Notes: a model not told the origin generated them from the sequence alone. DNA of 64,000 nucleotides from Methylovulum psychrotolerans (GCF_002923755.1 NZ_PGFZ01000014.1:17203-81202); one strand, 5' to 3'. Positions 36,778-46,119 are shown, counted from the first letter of the stretch. A program made the numbers and translations.

Positions 36778-37413
36778 ATGATTACCTCAACCACGACTAA
36801 AAATAAAAACTCGACTCTGTTGATCTATCCTTCAGAGCCGTTGGAAATTGATTTCGGCGATCTGCTGAAACCAATGAATGGCGATGATTTTTTCTATTTT
36901 TGTCAGCGGCACAAAGATTTGCGGATTGAAATGGATCAGTTTGGAGAAATAACCATTATGTCACCCACAGGCAGTGAAACTGGCGGAATAAACTTTGAGT
37001 TAAGTGTAGATTTTGGCGTTTGGGTACGAACAGACGGCACAGGCAAAGGCTTTGATTCTTCAACAGGCTTTATTCTGCCCAACGGAGCCAAGCGTTCGCC
37101 AGATTTGTCCTGGATAAAACTGGAAAAATGGCTTGCCATACCCGCCGAAAAACGCAAAAAATTTGCGCCGATTTGCCCTGATTTTGTCGTCGAAATCCGC
37201 TCCGAATCCGATTCGCTAACCAAATTGCAAGGAAAAATGGCGGAATATATCGAAAACGGCTCAACGCTTGGCTGGCTGCTCGACGTGAATGATAAAAAAG
37301 TCTACATCTACCAACAAAACGTACCCATTCAGATACTGGACAACCCAAGCGAAATATCCGGCGAACCGTTGCTAAAAGGCTTTAATTTGCAGATGAAAGG
37401 TATTTTAGGTTAG
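36778..37413 (+). CDS. Uma2 (DUF820) family PD-(D/E)XK nuclease-like protein
   Basis: 211 residues with the Uma2 layout: EPLEIDFGDLLKPMNGDDFFYFC, then RIEMDQFGEITIMSPTGSET, and the nuclease-like core RSPDLSWIK ... CPDFVVEIRSESDSL followed by KMAEYIENGSTLGWLLDV. The acidic residues and E-x-R/S-E-S-D strand correspond to a PD-(D/E)XK active site. Such genes are abundant in cyanobacteria and scattered in other bacteria, and their function is unknown. The surrounding ~1 kb is AT-rich compared with flanking genes, which suggests horizontal gain. Confidence 0.85.
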   Translation: MITSTTTKNKNSTLLIYPSEPLEIDFGDLLKPMNGDDFFYFCQRHKDLRIEMDQFGEITIMSPTGSETGGINFELSVDFGVWVRTDGTGKGFDSSTGFILPNGAKRSPDLSWIKLEKWLAIPAEKRKKFAPICPDFVVEIRSESDSLTKLQGKMAEYIENGSTLGWLLDVNDKKVYIYQQNVPIQILDNPSEISGEPLLKGFNLQMKGILG

Positions 37414-37710
37414 AAAAACAAACGGACAGAAAAGCATTGCCCGCTTTGCATTATTACAATTTTCTGATTGAACCGGATTATGAGGTATGCTCAATGTTTT
37501 ATATCCAATTGATTTGGTATCAACGAGTTTTTGACCACCCATAATGCGGTACAATCAGTTTTTATCGATGCCCTAACTTATTGAGAAGTTACTTTTTATG
37601 CTTGTATAAAATTGATTTTAAAAGCTTTTAATTTATATGCGTTTGCCCGGGGGCAGCGCCAATCCGCTGCAATGACGCTATCTTAAACTAGGCTAAATAT
37701 TGTCTGGACA

Positions 37711-38508
37711 ATGGGGTCTCACTTAACTGAGCGAATATGGATGACAAAAATAATTCTTACCACTGAACAAGATTACCAAACAATTCAAGCTGAGCTCAAC
37801 GCCGGCAAAAAACCTTCCAAAACCTTGCGGTTTATGGTGCAGGCCTTAGAAAATTACCGCCAAGCCAGAAAATACGGTTGGTCAAGACCTTGGAACAAGT
37901 ACGGTGTGGTCAATTTCCAAAGCTTTCGCCTAAATGATAGTGATGCTGAACTCCGTCAGTTGGCGGTGCAGGTGATTATGGCCGAATGGCCGCAATTGCC
38001 CGATGCTCCGCGCCACTTTATTGATGAACTGTTAAACAGCGCAACAAAGCCTTTAGGATTTATTTTTTTCCAGGAATACACCGACAACGGCCAGCACTTT
38101 GAAGGGGTAGTAGTGAGTTATGGGCGCATCAATAAAGACAGTCGCAGACACCGCGACCGCTTGGATCTGATACTAGAATCCCCTGTCAGTCAGGGTATCA
38201 GTACCGGCTTAGCCAGATTGAGGATTTATGTCGATCCCTTTAATGACGAGGGCAAAGAACCGTTATGGCAAGGGCATATTGATAAGCCAATACAGCCGGA
38301 CACCCAGAGGTTGTTTGCCTATCTGGCGGATTTGTCTTGGGTTTGGGCGGAGGATAAGAGCCGCATCTGGCAACATTGGATAACCGATTATATTGATTAC
38401 TTCGGCCCTAGGCAGTGGGTGATGCAAAAAAGTTATTTCTATATTCCGGGCAATTCTGCGGCACGGGCGGTTTTTGCCGATACGCCTTACGAAAACGAGG
38501 CGGGATAA
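37711..38508 (+). CDS. Unrecognised cytoplasmic protein
   Basis: 265 residues (or 255 if translation begins at the ATG at 37741, which reads MTKIILTTEQDYQTIQAELN and looks the more natural start). No signal peptide or membrane segment is seen. The middle has FIDELLNSATKPLGFIFFQEY and RRHRDRLDLILESPVSQG; the end is rich in Trp and Tyr (LSWVWAEDKSRIWQHWITDY). I do not recognise a family. Five bases separate it from the VOC/PCP_red gene, and that one overlaps the UbiB-family gene, so the three form a unit. The 297 bases upstream (37414-37710) show no gene. Confidence 0.6.
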   Translation: MGSHLTERIWMTKIILTTEQDYQTIQAELNAGKKPSKTLRFMVQALENYRQARKYGWSRPWNKYGVVNFQSFRLNDSDAELRQLAVQVIMAEWPQLPDAPRHFIDELLNSATKPLGFIFFQEYTDNGQHFEGVVVSYGRINKDSRRHRDRLDLILESPVSQGISTGLARLRIYVDPFNDEGKEPLWQGHIDKPIQPDTQRLFAYLADLSWVWAEDKSRIWQHWITDYIDYFGPRQWVMQKSYFYIPGNSAARAVFADTPYENEAG

Positions 38509-38513
38509 CCGGT

Positions 38514-39158
38514 ATGGATTTTGTTATTTCGGTCATCCATCCTGTGGCAGACTTTGCCGAAGCCACGGCGTTTCTCTGCGACACTCTAGGTTTCCAATGC
38601 CAACAGGCAACGGCGGAAGCGGTTATTGTTGATAATGGTAGCCTTGCCGTCAGGTTAGTGCCTGCTAAGGATGCTGTACAAAGTAGCTTGCATCTGGAAT
38701 TGCACAGCCAAAATCTGGCGCTAACCACCGACGCGTTGCTGTCCTTGCCAAATGTCAGCCTGATAACGCGCGACATTACTATCAGCCCGCAACGGCTTGA
38801 GAGCCGTATCCAAGGTCCGCAGGGCATTGTCATCATTGTCGCCCAAGCGTTTAACGAAGACGAATTGGAGATTATGCCGCCCTTGCCCATGTCGTTGCTA
38901 TGGGATGACGATGCGGAACAGTGTGTCAAACAGATGTTACGGCTGACACCGCTGGGTTTCCGTGAAGCGGCAAGAACCCGTATAACCGAGCAGGCAGAAA
39001 TGTTAGCAGGCGAAGAGGCGGCCATTACCGTCACTATCGCTAACGCCGTCCGGGCTTTGGCGGAGGTCACGCCAGCGTTCCAGCATCCTGCTTTGGTGTC
39101 GGCATTGCAACAACACGGCATTGAGCCAGCCCCGCATTTTAATGGGATGGCACAATGA
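38514..39158 (+). CDS. VOC-fold protein fused to a PCP_red domain
   Basis: 214 residues. The first ~115 resemble a glyoxalase/VOC module (DFVISVIHPVADFAEATAFL, DNGSLAVRLV, ESRIQGPQGIVIIV). Residues ~125-185 match PCP_red, the small C-terminal domain of light-independent protochlorophyllide reductase B (LLWDDDAEQCVKQMLRLTPLGF then GEEAAITVTIANAVRAL). PCP_red occurs alone or fused in non-photosynthetic bacteria including methanotrophs; its role there is unknown. The ATG at 38514 follows the previous stop by five bases, and the stop overlaps the next gene by four (ATGA). Confidence 0.7.
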   Translation: MDFVISVIHPVADFAEATAFLCDTLGFQCQQATAEAVIVDNGSLAVRLVPAKDAVQSSLHLELHSQNLALTTDALLSLPNVSLITRDITISPQRLESRIQGPQGIVIIVAQAFNEDELEIMPPLPMSLLWDDDAEQCVKQMLRLTPLGFREAARTRITEQAEMLAGEEAAITVTIANAVRALAEVTPAFQHPALVSALQQHGIEPAPHFNGMAQ

Positions 39159-40684
39159 TACCGCGTTTATTAAACAAAACCTTACATTGGTACCGTATAG
39201 CGTTAGCGATGCGGCGGCTAAAGCGGGTGGACTCACCCACCCGCAGACATGCCCAGCAAACGTTAGCCTTACTCCTTGCCGATTCGCGCGGCTTGGCGAT
39301 GAAAATAGGCCAAGTCATGGCAGGCAGTGCCGACAATAACGCTTTTCAAACACTGGTCACCAGCATCGAGCCTTTGCCTTTAAGTGCCGTACAAAACAGT
39401 CTGGGAAAGCCTTTGGTACAAGCCCTACAAGCGATAGAGGAATCGGTAGCGGCGGCTTCCTTAGGGCAAGTCCATCGTGCCCTACTTCATAATGGCACGG
39501 AGGTCGCCATAAAAATCCGTTATCCGGGTATTGTCGGCAGTATCAAAGCGGAACTCAAACTCAGTGCTTGGCTACCTAGTGTCGGCCCCCTCAAACGTTG
39601 GCAATTTAATGTCAACGATTACAAAACCATCCTACACCGCCAACTCCTGCGCGAAACCGATTACCGCCTTGAAATGCACACCCAGCAGCGTTTTCAACAA
39701 ACGCTCAGCGTGCCGGGCTTGTTTATTCCGCCAGTCTATCCTGAGTTCTGCTCGGAGGCGGTGCTGGTGCAAGCCTGGGCAACAGGTAGCCGTTTCAGCG
39801 AGGCGTGTACTTGGTCAAAACAGCATAGGCTGGAAATTGGCCGAACCTTGCTGATGCTGTTGTGGCAAAGCCTGTTTGTCCATGGCGAAGTGCATGGCGA
39901 CCCGCATCCGGGCAATTATCTGTTCCGGCTGAATCCGCAGGGCAACGCCGAAACGGTCTTGTTGGATTATGGTTGTACGGTAGTGGTCGCCCCGCCACGG
40001 CGGCTGGCGTTATTGAAGCTGATGGATGCCTATCATAGCGGCCAGCCGATTGATGCCTTCCGCTGTTTTGTCGCAATGGGCTTTAACGCCGAAAAACTGG
40101 CACATTTACAGGTAAAAATGCCCGGACTCTGCCAGATTCTATTGCGGCCCTTCTTATCGCCACGGCCTTTTCAGATGCAAGAATGGCAGTTAAGCACGTC
40201 TTTACAGGCTTTGCTGGGCGAACAGCGTTGGTGGTTTAGGGCGGCGGGCCCGGCTGACCTGATGCTGTTGTTACGCGCGTTTCACGGTGTCAGCCAACAA
40301 TTGGCGCAACTGGATGTCGCCCTGCCGTGGTGGCCGTTGTTGCAAAACGTGGTCGGGCAAGAGCTGTTGGCACAAGCCCGCGCTTTCGAACTGCCTCCCG
40401 TTAGTGCGGACGATAGTTTAAGCGCTAATAGCCACAGCCATGCGCAACGCTTATGTATACGGATGACGGAACACGGAAACACCGTTATCGCTATGGATTT
40501 GCCCGCCGAAACCGCCGCCGATCTGGAATCGATTATCCCATTGTCGGTGCGGGAGCAGATAGTGGCAGCAACAACCGTCGACATTGCCGGGCTAAGCCGT
40601 CGTGTGCAACGTGAAGGTATCGTGCCGCAAGAGCTGTTTAGTGTAGAGCTTGGGCAGCAACATTGCCGGGTCTGGCTGGAGTAA
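39155..40684 (+). CDS. ABC1/UbiB-family atypical kinase
   Basis: 509 residues. UbiB signatures: KxGQ-type MKIGQVMAGSADN, the Ala-rich loop VAAASLGQVHRA, catalytic Lys in EVAIKIRYPG, ExD motif RETDYRLEM, HGDPHPGNYLF and the metal DYG (LLDYGCTVVV). Members have ATPase activity linked to ubiquinone or other prenyl-lipid metabolism. No C-terminal membrane helices of canonical UbiB are obvious, so this is a divergent relative rather than the housekeeping ubiB. Its neighbour with a PCP_red domain hints at a redox or lipid cofactor role, by context only. Confidence 0.88.
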   Translation: MIPRLLNKTLHWYRIALAMRRLKRVDSPTRRHAQQTLALLLADSRGLAMKIGQVMAGSADNNAFQTLVTSIEPLPLSAVQNSLGKPLVQALQAIEESVAAASLGQVHRALLHNGTEVAIKIRYPGIVGSIKAELKLSAWLPSVGPLKRWQFNVNDYKTILHRQLLRETDYRLEMHTQQRFQQTLSVPGLFIPPVYPEFCSEAVLVQAWATGSRFSEACTWSKQHRLEIGRTLLMLLWQSLFVHGEVHGDPHPGNYLFRLNPQGNAETVLLDYGCTVVVAPPRRLALLKLMDAYHSGQPIDAFRCFVAMGFNAEKLAHLQVKMPGLCQILLRPFLSPRPFQMQEWQLSTSLQALLGEQRWWFRAAGPADLMLLLRAFHGVSQQLAQLDVALPWWPLLQNVVGQELLAQARAFELPPVSADDSLSANSHSHAQRLCIRMTEHGNTVIAMDLPAETAADLESIIPLSVREQIVAATTVDIAGLSRRVQREGIVPQELFSVELGQQHCRVWLE

Positions 40685-40685
40685 A

Positions 40686-40725
40686 GGCTAAAAGCTGTTC
40701 GGTTCGGCCATGAACGGCTTTAGCC
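40686..40725. terminator. Bidirectional hairpin between convergent genes
   Basis: GGCTAAAAGC (40686-40695) pairs with GGCTTTAGCC (40716-40725) with one mismatch, between the UbiB-like and old-yellow-enzyme stop codons. Confidence 0.5.
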
Positions 40726-40745
40726 CTCCTTAGATTACTAGTGAC

Positions 40746-41816
40746 TTAACCACCTAATGCCGGATAATCGGTGTAGCCTGGCGCACCCGGTGTATAAAAA
40801 GTCGCAGGGTTGGCCGCATTCAACGCCGCACCCGCTTGGATGCGGGCCGGCAAATCGGGGTTTGCCAAGAAAGCCCCGCCAAAAGCCACGGCATCGAGCT
40901 TCCGGTCGGTAATCGCGGCGGCGGCTTCGGCGGCATCATAGCCCATATTGCCGATCAGCGTACCTTGATAATGGGTGCGCACCGGGGTCATGACATCGCC
41001 GCTTTGTTGTTGGAAAAAATCACCGCGCATGACATGCAGATAGGCCAGGTCAAACGCATTCAGGCGTTGCGCCAACCACGTCACCAAGCCCACCGGATCA
41101 CTGTCGATCATGCTGTTATAGCTGTTCAACGGGGAAATGCGCAAACCTACCCGGTCGCTGCCCCAAACCTCACACACTTGCGCCAGCACTTCCAATAACA
41201 AGCGGGCGCGGTTTTCCAGCGGGCCACCATAAGGGCCGCTACGTTTGTTCGCCCCATCGCGTAAAAACTCATCCAGTAAATAACCGTTCGCCCCATGTAC
41301 TTCAACCCCGTCAAAACCTGCCGCTTGGGCATTTTGCGCCGCCTGCTTAAAGCCCGCGATGATAGCGGGCAGTTCGTCATCATGCAGTTCGCGCGGTAGC
41401 ACATAAGGCTGTTTGCCTTCGGGGGTGTGGACTTCGTCACCCGTAATGGCAATGGCGCTGGGTGCGACCGGTTGCGCTCCGGCATTTAATAAGGGATGGC
41501 AAGCCCGTCCGCCATGCCAAATTTGCAGGAATATCCGCCCGCCAGCGGCATGGACGGCATCGGTCACGTTATGCCAGCCGTCAATTTGGGCGGGGGAATA
41601 AATACCCGGCTCATGCCAGAATGACGAATTGCCCGCCATTGCCATGGTCGCTTCGGCAATAATCAATCCGGCACTGGCCCGTTGGCTATAATAGGTCGCC
41701 ATCAATTCGCCGGGGATATGTCCGTCTTCGGCGCGGCAACGGGTTAATGGTGCCATCAAGATACGGTTAGGTAGCGTCAGACTACCGACTTGCAAAGGCT
41801 CAAACAAAGTGTGCAT
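40746..41816 (-). CDS. Old yellow enzyme family NADH:flavin oxidoreductase (NemA-like)
   Basis: 356 residues, full OYE length. FMN TIM barrel with PLTRCRAEDGHIP, the substrate/FMN pocket QIWHGGRACHP, catalytic VEVHGANGYLLDEFLRDGAN (His-x-x-Asn) and RSGPYGGPLENRARLLLEV, and a C-terminal AVAFGGAFLANPDLPARI phosphate site. It reduces activated alkenes, maleimides, nitroesters or similar electrophiles with NAD(P)H. It is transcribed alone or after the hot-dog protein gene 69 bases upstream. Confidence 0.93.
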   Translation of the reverse strand: MHTLFEPLQVGSLTLPNRILMAPLTRCRAEDGHIPGELMATYYSQRASAGLIIAEATMAMAGNSSFWHEPGIYSPAQIDGWHNVTDAVHAAGGRIFLQIWHGGRACHPLLNAGAQPVAPSAIAITGDEVHTPEGKQPYVLPRELHDDELPAIIAGFKQAAQNAQAAGFDGVEVHGANGYLLDEFLRDGANKRSGPYGGPLENRARLLLEVLAQVCEVWGSDRVGLRISPLNSYNSMIDSDPVGLVTWLAQRLNAFDLAYLHVMRGDFFQQQSGDVMTPVRTHYQGTLIGNMGYDAAEAAAAITDRKLDAVAFGGAFLANPDLPARIQAGAALNAANPATFYTPGAPGYTDYPALGG

Positions 41817-41885
41817 AGTTTACATCCCGATTGTGGTGAAAAGTTGGGTAAGAATACGGCGGGTAAATCCCTGTCACCAACAGCC

Positions 41886-42818
41886 TTAGCTTTTGGCGCT
41901 TAAATTTTTAATAATTTCTTCCAAGGGCACCAAGTTAAGCTTGATTCTGAACAGCACCTCCTGATTTTCCAGCAAACCGAAACACTCATAAGTACGCAAG
42001 AGGATGCGGGTGTGGTTAAGGGTATTGTCTTTAGATTCGGGTAACTGTTTGACTAACACATGGACTTTATCATTGTTTTTTAGTTGCTTGACCAGCAGAC
42101 GGTCAACTGAAATGTCATGCGAGGTGTACACCATCGGATTAGCTTTAAAATCATGCCGCTCCAACCGGGCTTTTTCCAGCAAAACCCCCGAAGTCAAACT
42201 GCACGGAAAAATTTCCGGATAATGGGTAAACTGGGTTAACTCGTCAAAATAATCCGATTGCTCGGCTAAAGAGCCGGACAGAAAGTTTTTGACGTTACCG
42301 TTGTGCAGCCATTTACGCTTTAGAAAGAACTCGCTATCCGGTACAAAGGTTTTGTCGGGTAGGCTATTCAAATCCGGCAAGGCACTTAAATCAGTATCGG
42401 TCAAAAACAATGGCTCTTGGGTTTCTTTTTTATAACCCAGTAAAATGGTTTTGCCTTGCGATTTTATGCTCACCCGATTGGTCAAGGTCAGCTTAGGGAT
42501 AGTGCTGATGAGGGTTTTTTTAATGTCTAACGACATTTCTTGCCTAGGTCTTAGGGCATTAACAAAAATGGTCTGGTAATTACTGAAACGTAATTGTTTG
42601 TCGGCGATAATCTCATCTTCATGATGCGCTTCACGGTACAAGCGCATTTGGTATTCGATCAGGGTGTTCAACTGAAACCCCAACACTATCGGGCCTTTAA
42701 AGGGATTATGGGTAATCTCCAACCATTTATGCTTGTCGTGGAAGAGGTTAAAATCGTCAGAAGCGTTACGGGCCACTTCGATGTGTATTTGTTCAAACGT
42801 AAACAAGTTTTCTTTCAT
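41886..42818 (-). CDS. Hot-dog/MaoC-like protein of unknown substrate
   Basis: 310 residues. The N-terminal half carries a MaoC-dehydratase-like signature, ASDDFNLFHDKHKWLEITHN then PFKGPIVLGFQLNTLIEY, where Asp and His could be the catalytic pair. The second half contains another possible hot-dog strand set (MVYTSHDISVDRLLVKQLKN). No signal peptide. Two hot-dog repeats would give an AfsA- or FabZ-like pseudo-dimer. It may act on acyl thioesters, but no acyl-chain genes lie nearby. I cannot assign a name. Confidence 0.55.
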   Translation of the reverse strand: MKENLFTFEQIHIEVARNASDDFNLFHDKHKWLEITHNPFKGPIVLGFQLNTLIEYQMRLYREAHHEDEIIADKQLRFSNYQTIFVNALRPRQEMSLDIKKTLISTIPKLTLTNRVSIKSQGKTILLGYKKETQEPLFLTDTDLSALPDLNSLPDKTFVPDSEFFLKRKWLHNGNVKNFLSGSLAEQSDYFDELTQFTHYPEIFPCSLTSGVLLEKARLERHDFKANPMVYTSHDISVDRLLVKQLKNNDKVHVLVKQLPESKDNTLNHTRILLRTYECFGLLENQEVLFRIKLNLVPLEEIIKNLSAKS

Positions 42819-43400
42819 CGTCTAATTGTTATTAATTATGGTGCCGCTACGGCTAGGTTGAATTTAGTGGACACTCGGCAAGTTTTGCTTCATCAGGAAG
42901 CTATAAAATCACCAGAATTTGGGATTGGCCAGCTAATCTAAATAGTAGCTACCTTAAGTTTTATAGGATGGAATTATAGCGTGATAAGGTGTTCTGGCAT
43001 AGGTCATGCCTAAGCAAACCAATCTCTTTAGGCGAAATAACCTTATTTTCTACTCAGTGAAAAGGCTATGGGGGGTAAGAGGTATGTTTTTAGGCCTTAC
43101 GCTAAGTGCGCAGCTTTTCAGTATTGCATCCACTGTTATACTTTACTTTGCCATTTGCAATGGGCTTCCACGCTACAATAATAGGCGTTTTTTCTACTCT
43201 GCAATAATTGTTACCCCGCTACCGCATTACCTCACAGAAATTGCAGCACATCCTGCTGTCATCCGTTAATAAAATAATAGTTTAAATAAAAACAACTGCT
43301 TGCAAATAAAATAAACTTGGTATGTTTAGTGCTTTACTACGGATAAGCGGAAACTACCGCCTGCAACAGACGTAAATATTAAAATAAACGGAGCATCAAA
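42819..43400. other. Intergenic region upstream of the RTX gene
   Basis: About 580 bases. An 87-codon frame at 43006-43269 has a hydrophobic stretch but no ribosome site or family features, so it is not called. The part nearest the RTX gene is AT-rich and ends with GGAG six bases before the ATG at 43401. No regulatory motif was recognised. Confidence 0.5.
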
Positions 43401-44720
43401 ATGACTTACTATACGACTAATAGTACACAGGACAGCATTGGCAGCAATGAGGATTTCCACGGTAACGATGGCAATGATGAGCATCATGGTGGTTCAGGCA
43501 ATGATCATCTGGACGGCGGCACTGGCGATGACAGGTTAAGCGGCGGCGATGGCAATGATGATCTGATCGGTGGCTTAGGTCTCGACTATCTGTACGGTGA
43601 CAATGGTGACGATACCTTGTCAGGTGGCGATGGCAATGATGCCTTAGTCGGCGGACTGGGTACTGACAAGCTCTATGGAGGCAACGGTGACGATGGCTTG
43701 GCAGGTGGGGATGGTAATGACATATTGTCCGGTGATATGGGAGCCGACAAACTTTATGGTGGTAACGGCGATGACGTCTTGGCAGGCGGCGACAACAATG
43801 ACATTTTACTAGGAGAATTGGGTATTGATAAGCTCTATGGCGATAATGGCGATGATACACTGTCAGGTGGCGAGGGTAATGATGCGTTGATCGGTGGGAT
43901 TGGTCTCGACAAGCTTTATGGCGGCAACGGTGACGATGGTTTGGCTGGTGGGGATGGTAATGACATATTATCCGGTGATATGGGAGCCGACAAGCTTTAT
44001 GGTGGTAATGGTGATGATGTCTTGGCAGGCGGCGGCGACAACGATTTTTTACTAGGAGAATTGGGTGTTGATAAGCTCTATGGCGATAATGGCGATGACA
44101 TTCTGTCTGGTGGTGAGGGTAGTGATACGTTGATCGGTGGGGTTGGTCTCGACAAGCTTTATGGCGGCAACGGTAATGACGGCTTGGCAGGTGGGGATGG
44201 TAATGACATATTGTCCGGTGATATGGGTGCCGACAAGCTTTATGGTGGCAACGGCGATGATGTCTTAGCAGGTGGGAGTGATAATGATCTGCTGTTAGGT
44301 GATTCAGGTAACGACAAGATCGTTGGCGGCTACGGCGATGACCAATTGCTGGGAGGTGATGGTAATGATTTGCTGATAAGTGATGCAGGACATGACCAGT
44401 TAGTCGGCGGCACTGGCTCAGACACGTTCAAATTTCTTAACGATAGCATCTATCTTGATGATATTATTAAAGATTTTACCAAAGGCCAAGATAAAATAGA
44501 CTTGTCGGCAATAGATGCCAAAACATCTACCCTTACCGTCAATGAAGGCTTTACTTTTATAGGTTCACAAGCCTTTAGTAGTGCCAATGCAAGCGGTCAA
44601 CTACATTTTGATGCACTTACCCATACTTTATCAGGCAGCACCGATGCCGATAGCCAAGCTGAATTTTCTATCCAATTAACAGGCATAAGCAGCCTATCTG
44701 CTAGCGATTTTATTTTGTAA
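43401..44720 (+). CDS. RTX calcium-binding repeat protein, type I secretion substrate
   Basis: 439 residues almost wholly of glycine/aspartate nonapeptides (GGxGxDxLx), from about residue 30 to 345, which fold as calcium-binding parallel beta rolls. The C-terminal ~95 residues (SDTFKFLNDSIYLDDIIKDF, GQDKIDLSAIDA, LTGISSLSASDFIL) form the uncleaved type I secretion signal region. There is no N-terminal signal peptide and no catalytic domain, so it is a structural or surface protein rather than an enzyme. No ABC exporter or membrane-fusion genes lie nearby. The middle is a higher-order repeat (separate entry). Confidence 0.9.
   Translation: MTYYTTNSTQDSIGSNEDFHGNDGNDEHHGGSGNDHLDGGTGDDRLSGGDGNDDLIGGLGLDYLYGDNGDDTLSGGDGNDALVGGLGTDKLYGGNGDDGLAGGDGNDILSGDMGADKLYGGNGDDVLAGGDNNDILLGELGIDKLYGDNGDDTLSGGEGNDALIGGIGLDKLYGGNGDDGLAGGDGNDILSGDMGADKLYGGNGDDVLAGGGDNDFLLGELGVDKLYGDNGDDILSGGEGSDTLIGGVGLDKLYGGNGNDGLAGGDGNDILSGDMGADKLYGGNGDDVLAGGSDNDLLLGDSGNDKIVGGYGDDQLLGGDGNDLLISDAGHDQLVGGTGSDTFKFLNDSIYLDDIIKDFTKGQDKIDLSAIDAKTSTLTVNEGFTFIGSQAFSSANASGQLHFDALTHTLSGSTDADSQAEFSIQLTGISSLSASDFIL
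43590..44318 (+). repeat. Three copies of an 81-residue (243-bp) higher-order RTX repeat
   Basis: Each 243-base unit (43590-43832, 43833-44075, 44076-44318) holds three 27-residue modules in fixed order, beginning LYGDNGDD, LYGGNGDD and LYGGNGDD and ending TDK/LDK, ADK and IDK/VDK. The copies agree closely in DNA as well as protein, which points to recent unequal duplication. Confidence 0.85.
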
Positions 44721-44860
44721 CCTACCCAAAAATAAACTCAGTGGACAGCCTGTTGCAGGCTCTCTGCGGAACTCTGGCACTTAAAGCTTTTCGGATCTGC
44801 AAATAGATAAGGCCAGCCCATTCTTAAATGAATTCTTACCTTACAAACAACTTGCCAACT

Positions 44861-44894
44861 GGTGGTTTCCGGTAACATCGTACCGGAAACCACC
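44861..44894. terminator. Strong hairpin terminator downstream of nifS and the RTX gene
   Basis: A perfect 14-bp stem (GGTGGTTTCCGGTA / TACCGGAAACCACC, loop ACATCG) sits 16 bases past the nifS stop between convergent genes and is followed by TTT on the plus strand. A smaller AGCCTG-TTG-CAGGCT hairpin at 44747-44761 follows the RTX gene. Confidence 0.75.
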
Positions 44895-44910
44895 TTTAGC
44901 CTTACCTTAC

Positions 44911-46119
44911 CTACGCATACGTCGGCTTAAACGCCTGTTCTGGATTAGCCACAGGGCCGTTACCATCCCAGTACGGTGACAATTTACGCAAGGTGGCGAC
45001 CACGCCTGGCATGACTTTCAGCACTTCGTCGACTTCGTGCATGGAATTATAGCGGGAAAACGAGAAGCGTATTGTACCGTGGGCTGCTGTGTAGGGAATA
45101 TCCATCGCCCGCATAACGTGCGAAGGTTCCAAAGAACCTGACGTACAGGCCGAGCCGCTGGAAGCGGCAATACCCGCTTTATTCAGCAACATCAAAATCG
45201 CTTCGCCTTCGATGTACTCAAAAGCAATGTCGGTGGTGTTGGGCAATCGGTTATTCATATCCCCGGTGACGAAACAATGTGGGATCTGTTCGGTAATGCC
45301 GCGCTCCAAACGGTCACGCATGGCTTTGACATGAGTATTTTCGTATTCGATATGCTCTAAAGCCAGCTCGCAGGCCTTGCCTAAACCGACAATAGAGGCG
45401 GTATTCTCTGTACCCGCCCGTCGGCCACGCTCCTGATGGCCACCCCGTAACAGCGGACGGTAGCGGGTGCCACGGCGCAGATATAACACGCCAATACCTT
45501 TAGGGGCGTGCAGTTTATGGCCGGACAGCGACAGCATGTCGATTTTAGTATCCTGTAACATCATCGGGATTTTGCCGACTGCCTGCACGGCATCGGTATG
45601 GAACATCACGCCTGCCGCATTAGCCAGTTCCGCCATCTCCACGACCGGAAACAGCGTTCCCGTTTCGTTATTGGCCCACATGACCGAGACAATGGCGACT
45701 TGCTCGGACAGCAGTTTTTTATAAGCTTCCAAGTTTAAGCGGCCTGCTTTATCGACAGGCATCCGGTGGATAGTGTAGCCTTCTTTTTCTAGCGCTTCGC
45801 ACAGGCTTAAAATCGCCGGATGCTCAACGGTGGTGGTGATGATTTCTTTTTTGTTCGGCTGGGCTTTAATGGCGGACAAAATCGCGGTGGAATTGGATTC
45901 CGTACCGCAAGACGTGAAGATAATTTCCGAATCATGCTCACAGCCGATCAGGTTTTGCACTTGTTGGCGGGCCTGTTTAAGGCCACGCGCCACACCGTCG
46001 GCAAATTTATGGATGGATGAGGGGTTGCCGTATTGCTCCAGAAAATAAGGGATCATCACATCAACCACAGCATGATCCACTTTGGTGGTGGCATTGTTGT
46101 CCAGATAAATATCGGTCAT
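44911..46119 (-). CDS. nifS: NifS cysteine desulfurase
   Basis: 402 residues, PLP-dependent class V aminotransferase fold. MTDIYLDNNATTKVDHAVVD at the start, the PLP lysine in SLSGHKLHAPKG, GGHQERGRRAGTENT, and the catalytic cysteine in SSGSACTSGSLEPSHVMRAM. It supplies sulfur for nitrogenase clusters, delivering it to NifU. The NifS rather than IscS identity rests on the C-terminal motif and on the immediate nifU and nif-type iscA neighbours under a sigma-54 promoter with NifA sites. Ten bases separate it from nifU. A strong terminator follows. Confidence 0.95.
   Translation of the reverse strand: MTDIYLDNNATTKVDHAVVDVMIPYFLEQYGNPSSIHKFADGVARGLKQARQQVQNLIGCEHDSEIIFTSCGTESNSTAILSAIKAQPNKKEIITTTVEHPAILSLCEALEKEGYTIHRMPVDKAGRLNLEAYKKLLSEQVAIVSVMWANNETGTLFPVVEMAELANAAGVMFHTDAVQAVGKIPMMLQDTKIDMLSLSGHKLHAPKGIGVLYLRRGTRYRPLLRGGHQERGRRAGTENTASIVGLGKACELALEHIEYENTHVKAMRDRLERGITEQIPHCFVTGDMNNRLPNTTDIAFEYIEGEAILMLLNKAGIAASSGSACTSGSLEPSHVMRAMDIPYTAAHGTIRFSFSRYNSMHEVDEVLKVMPGVVATLRKLSPYWDGNGPVANPEQAFKPTYA

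Noticed and set aside
43006..43269. An 87-codon frame before the RTX gene
   Set aside because: No ribosome site, unusual composition and no family resemblance; could be chance in an AT-rich region.
43417..44340. Regular DNA repeats that could suggest a CRISPR or satellite array
   Set aside because: The periodicity is 27 bases and its multiples (81 and 243), all in one open frame encoding RTX nonapeptides; there are no unique spacers.
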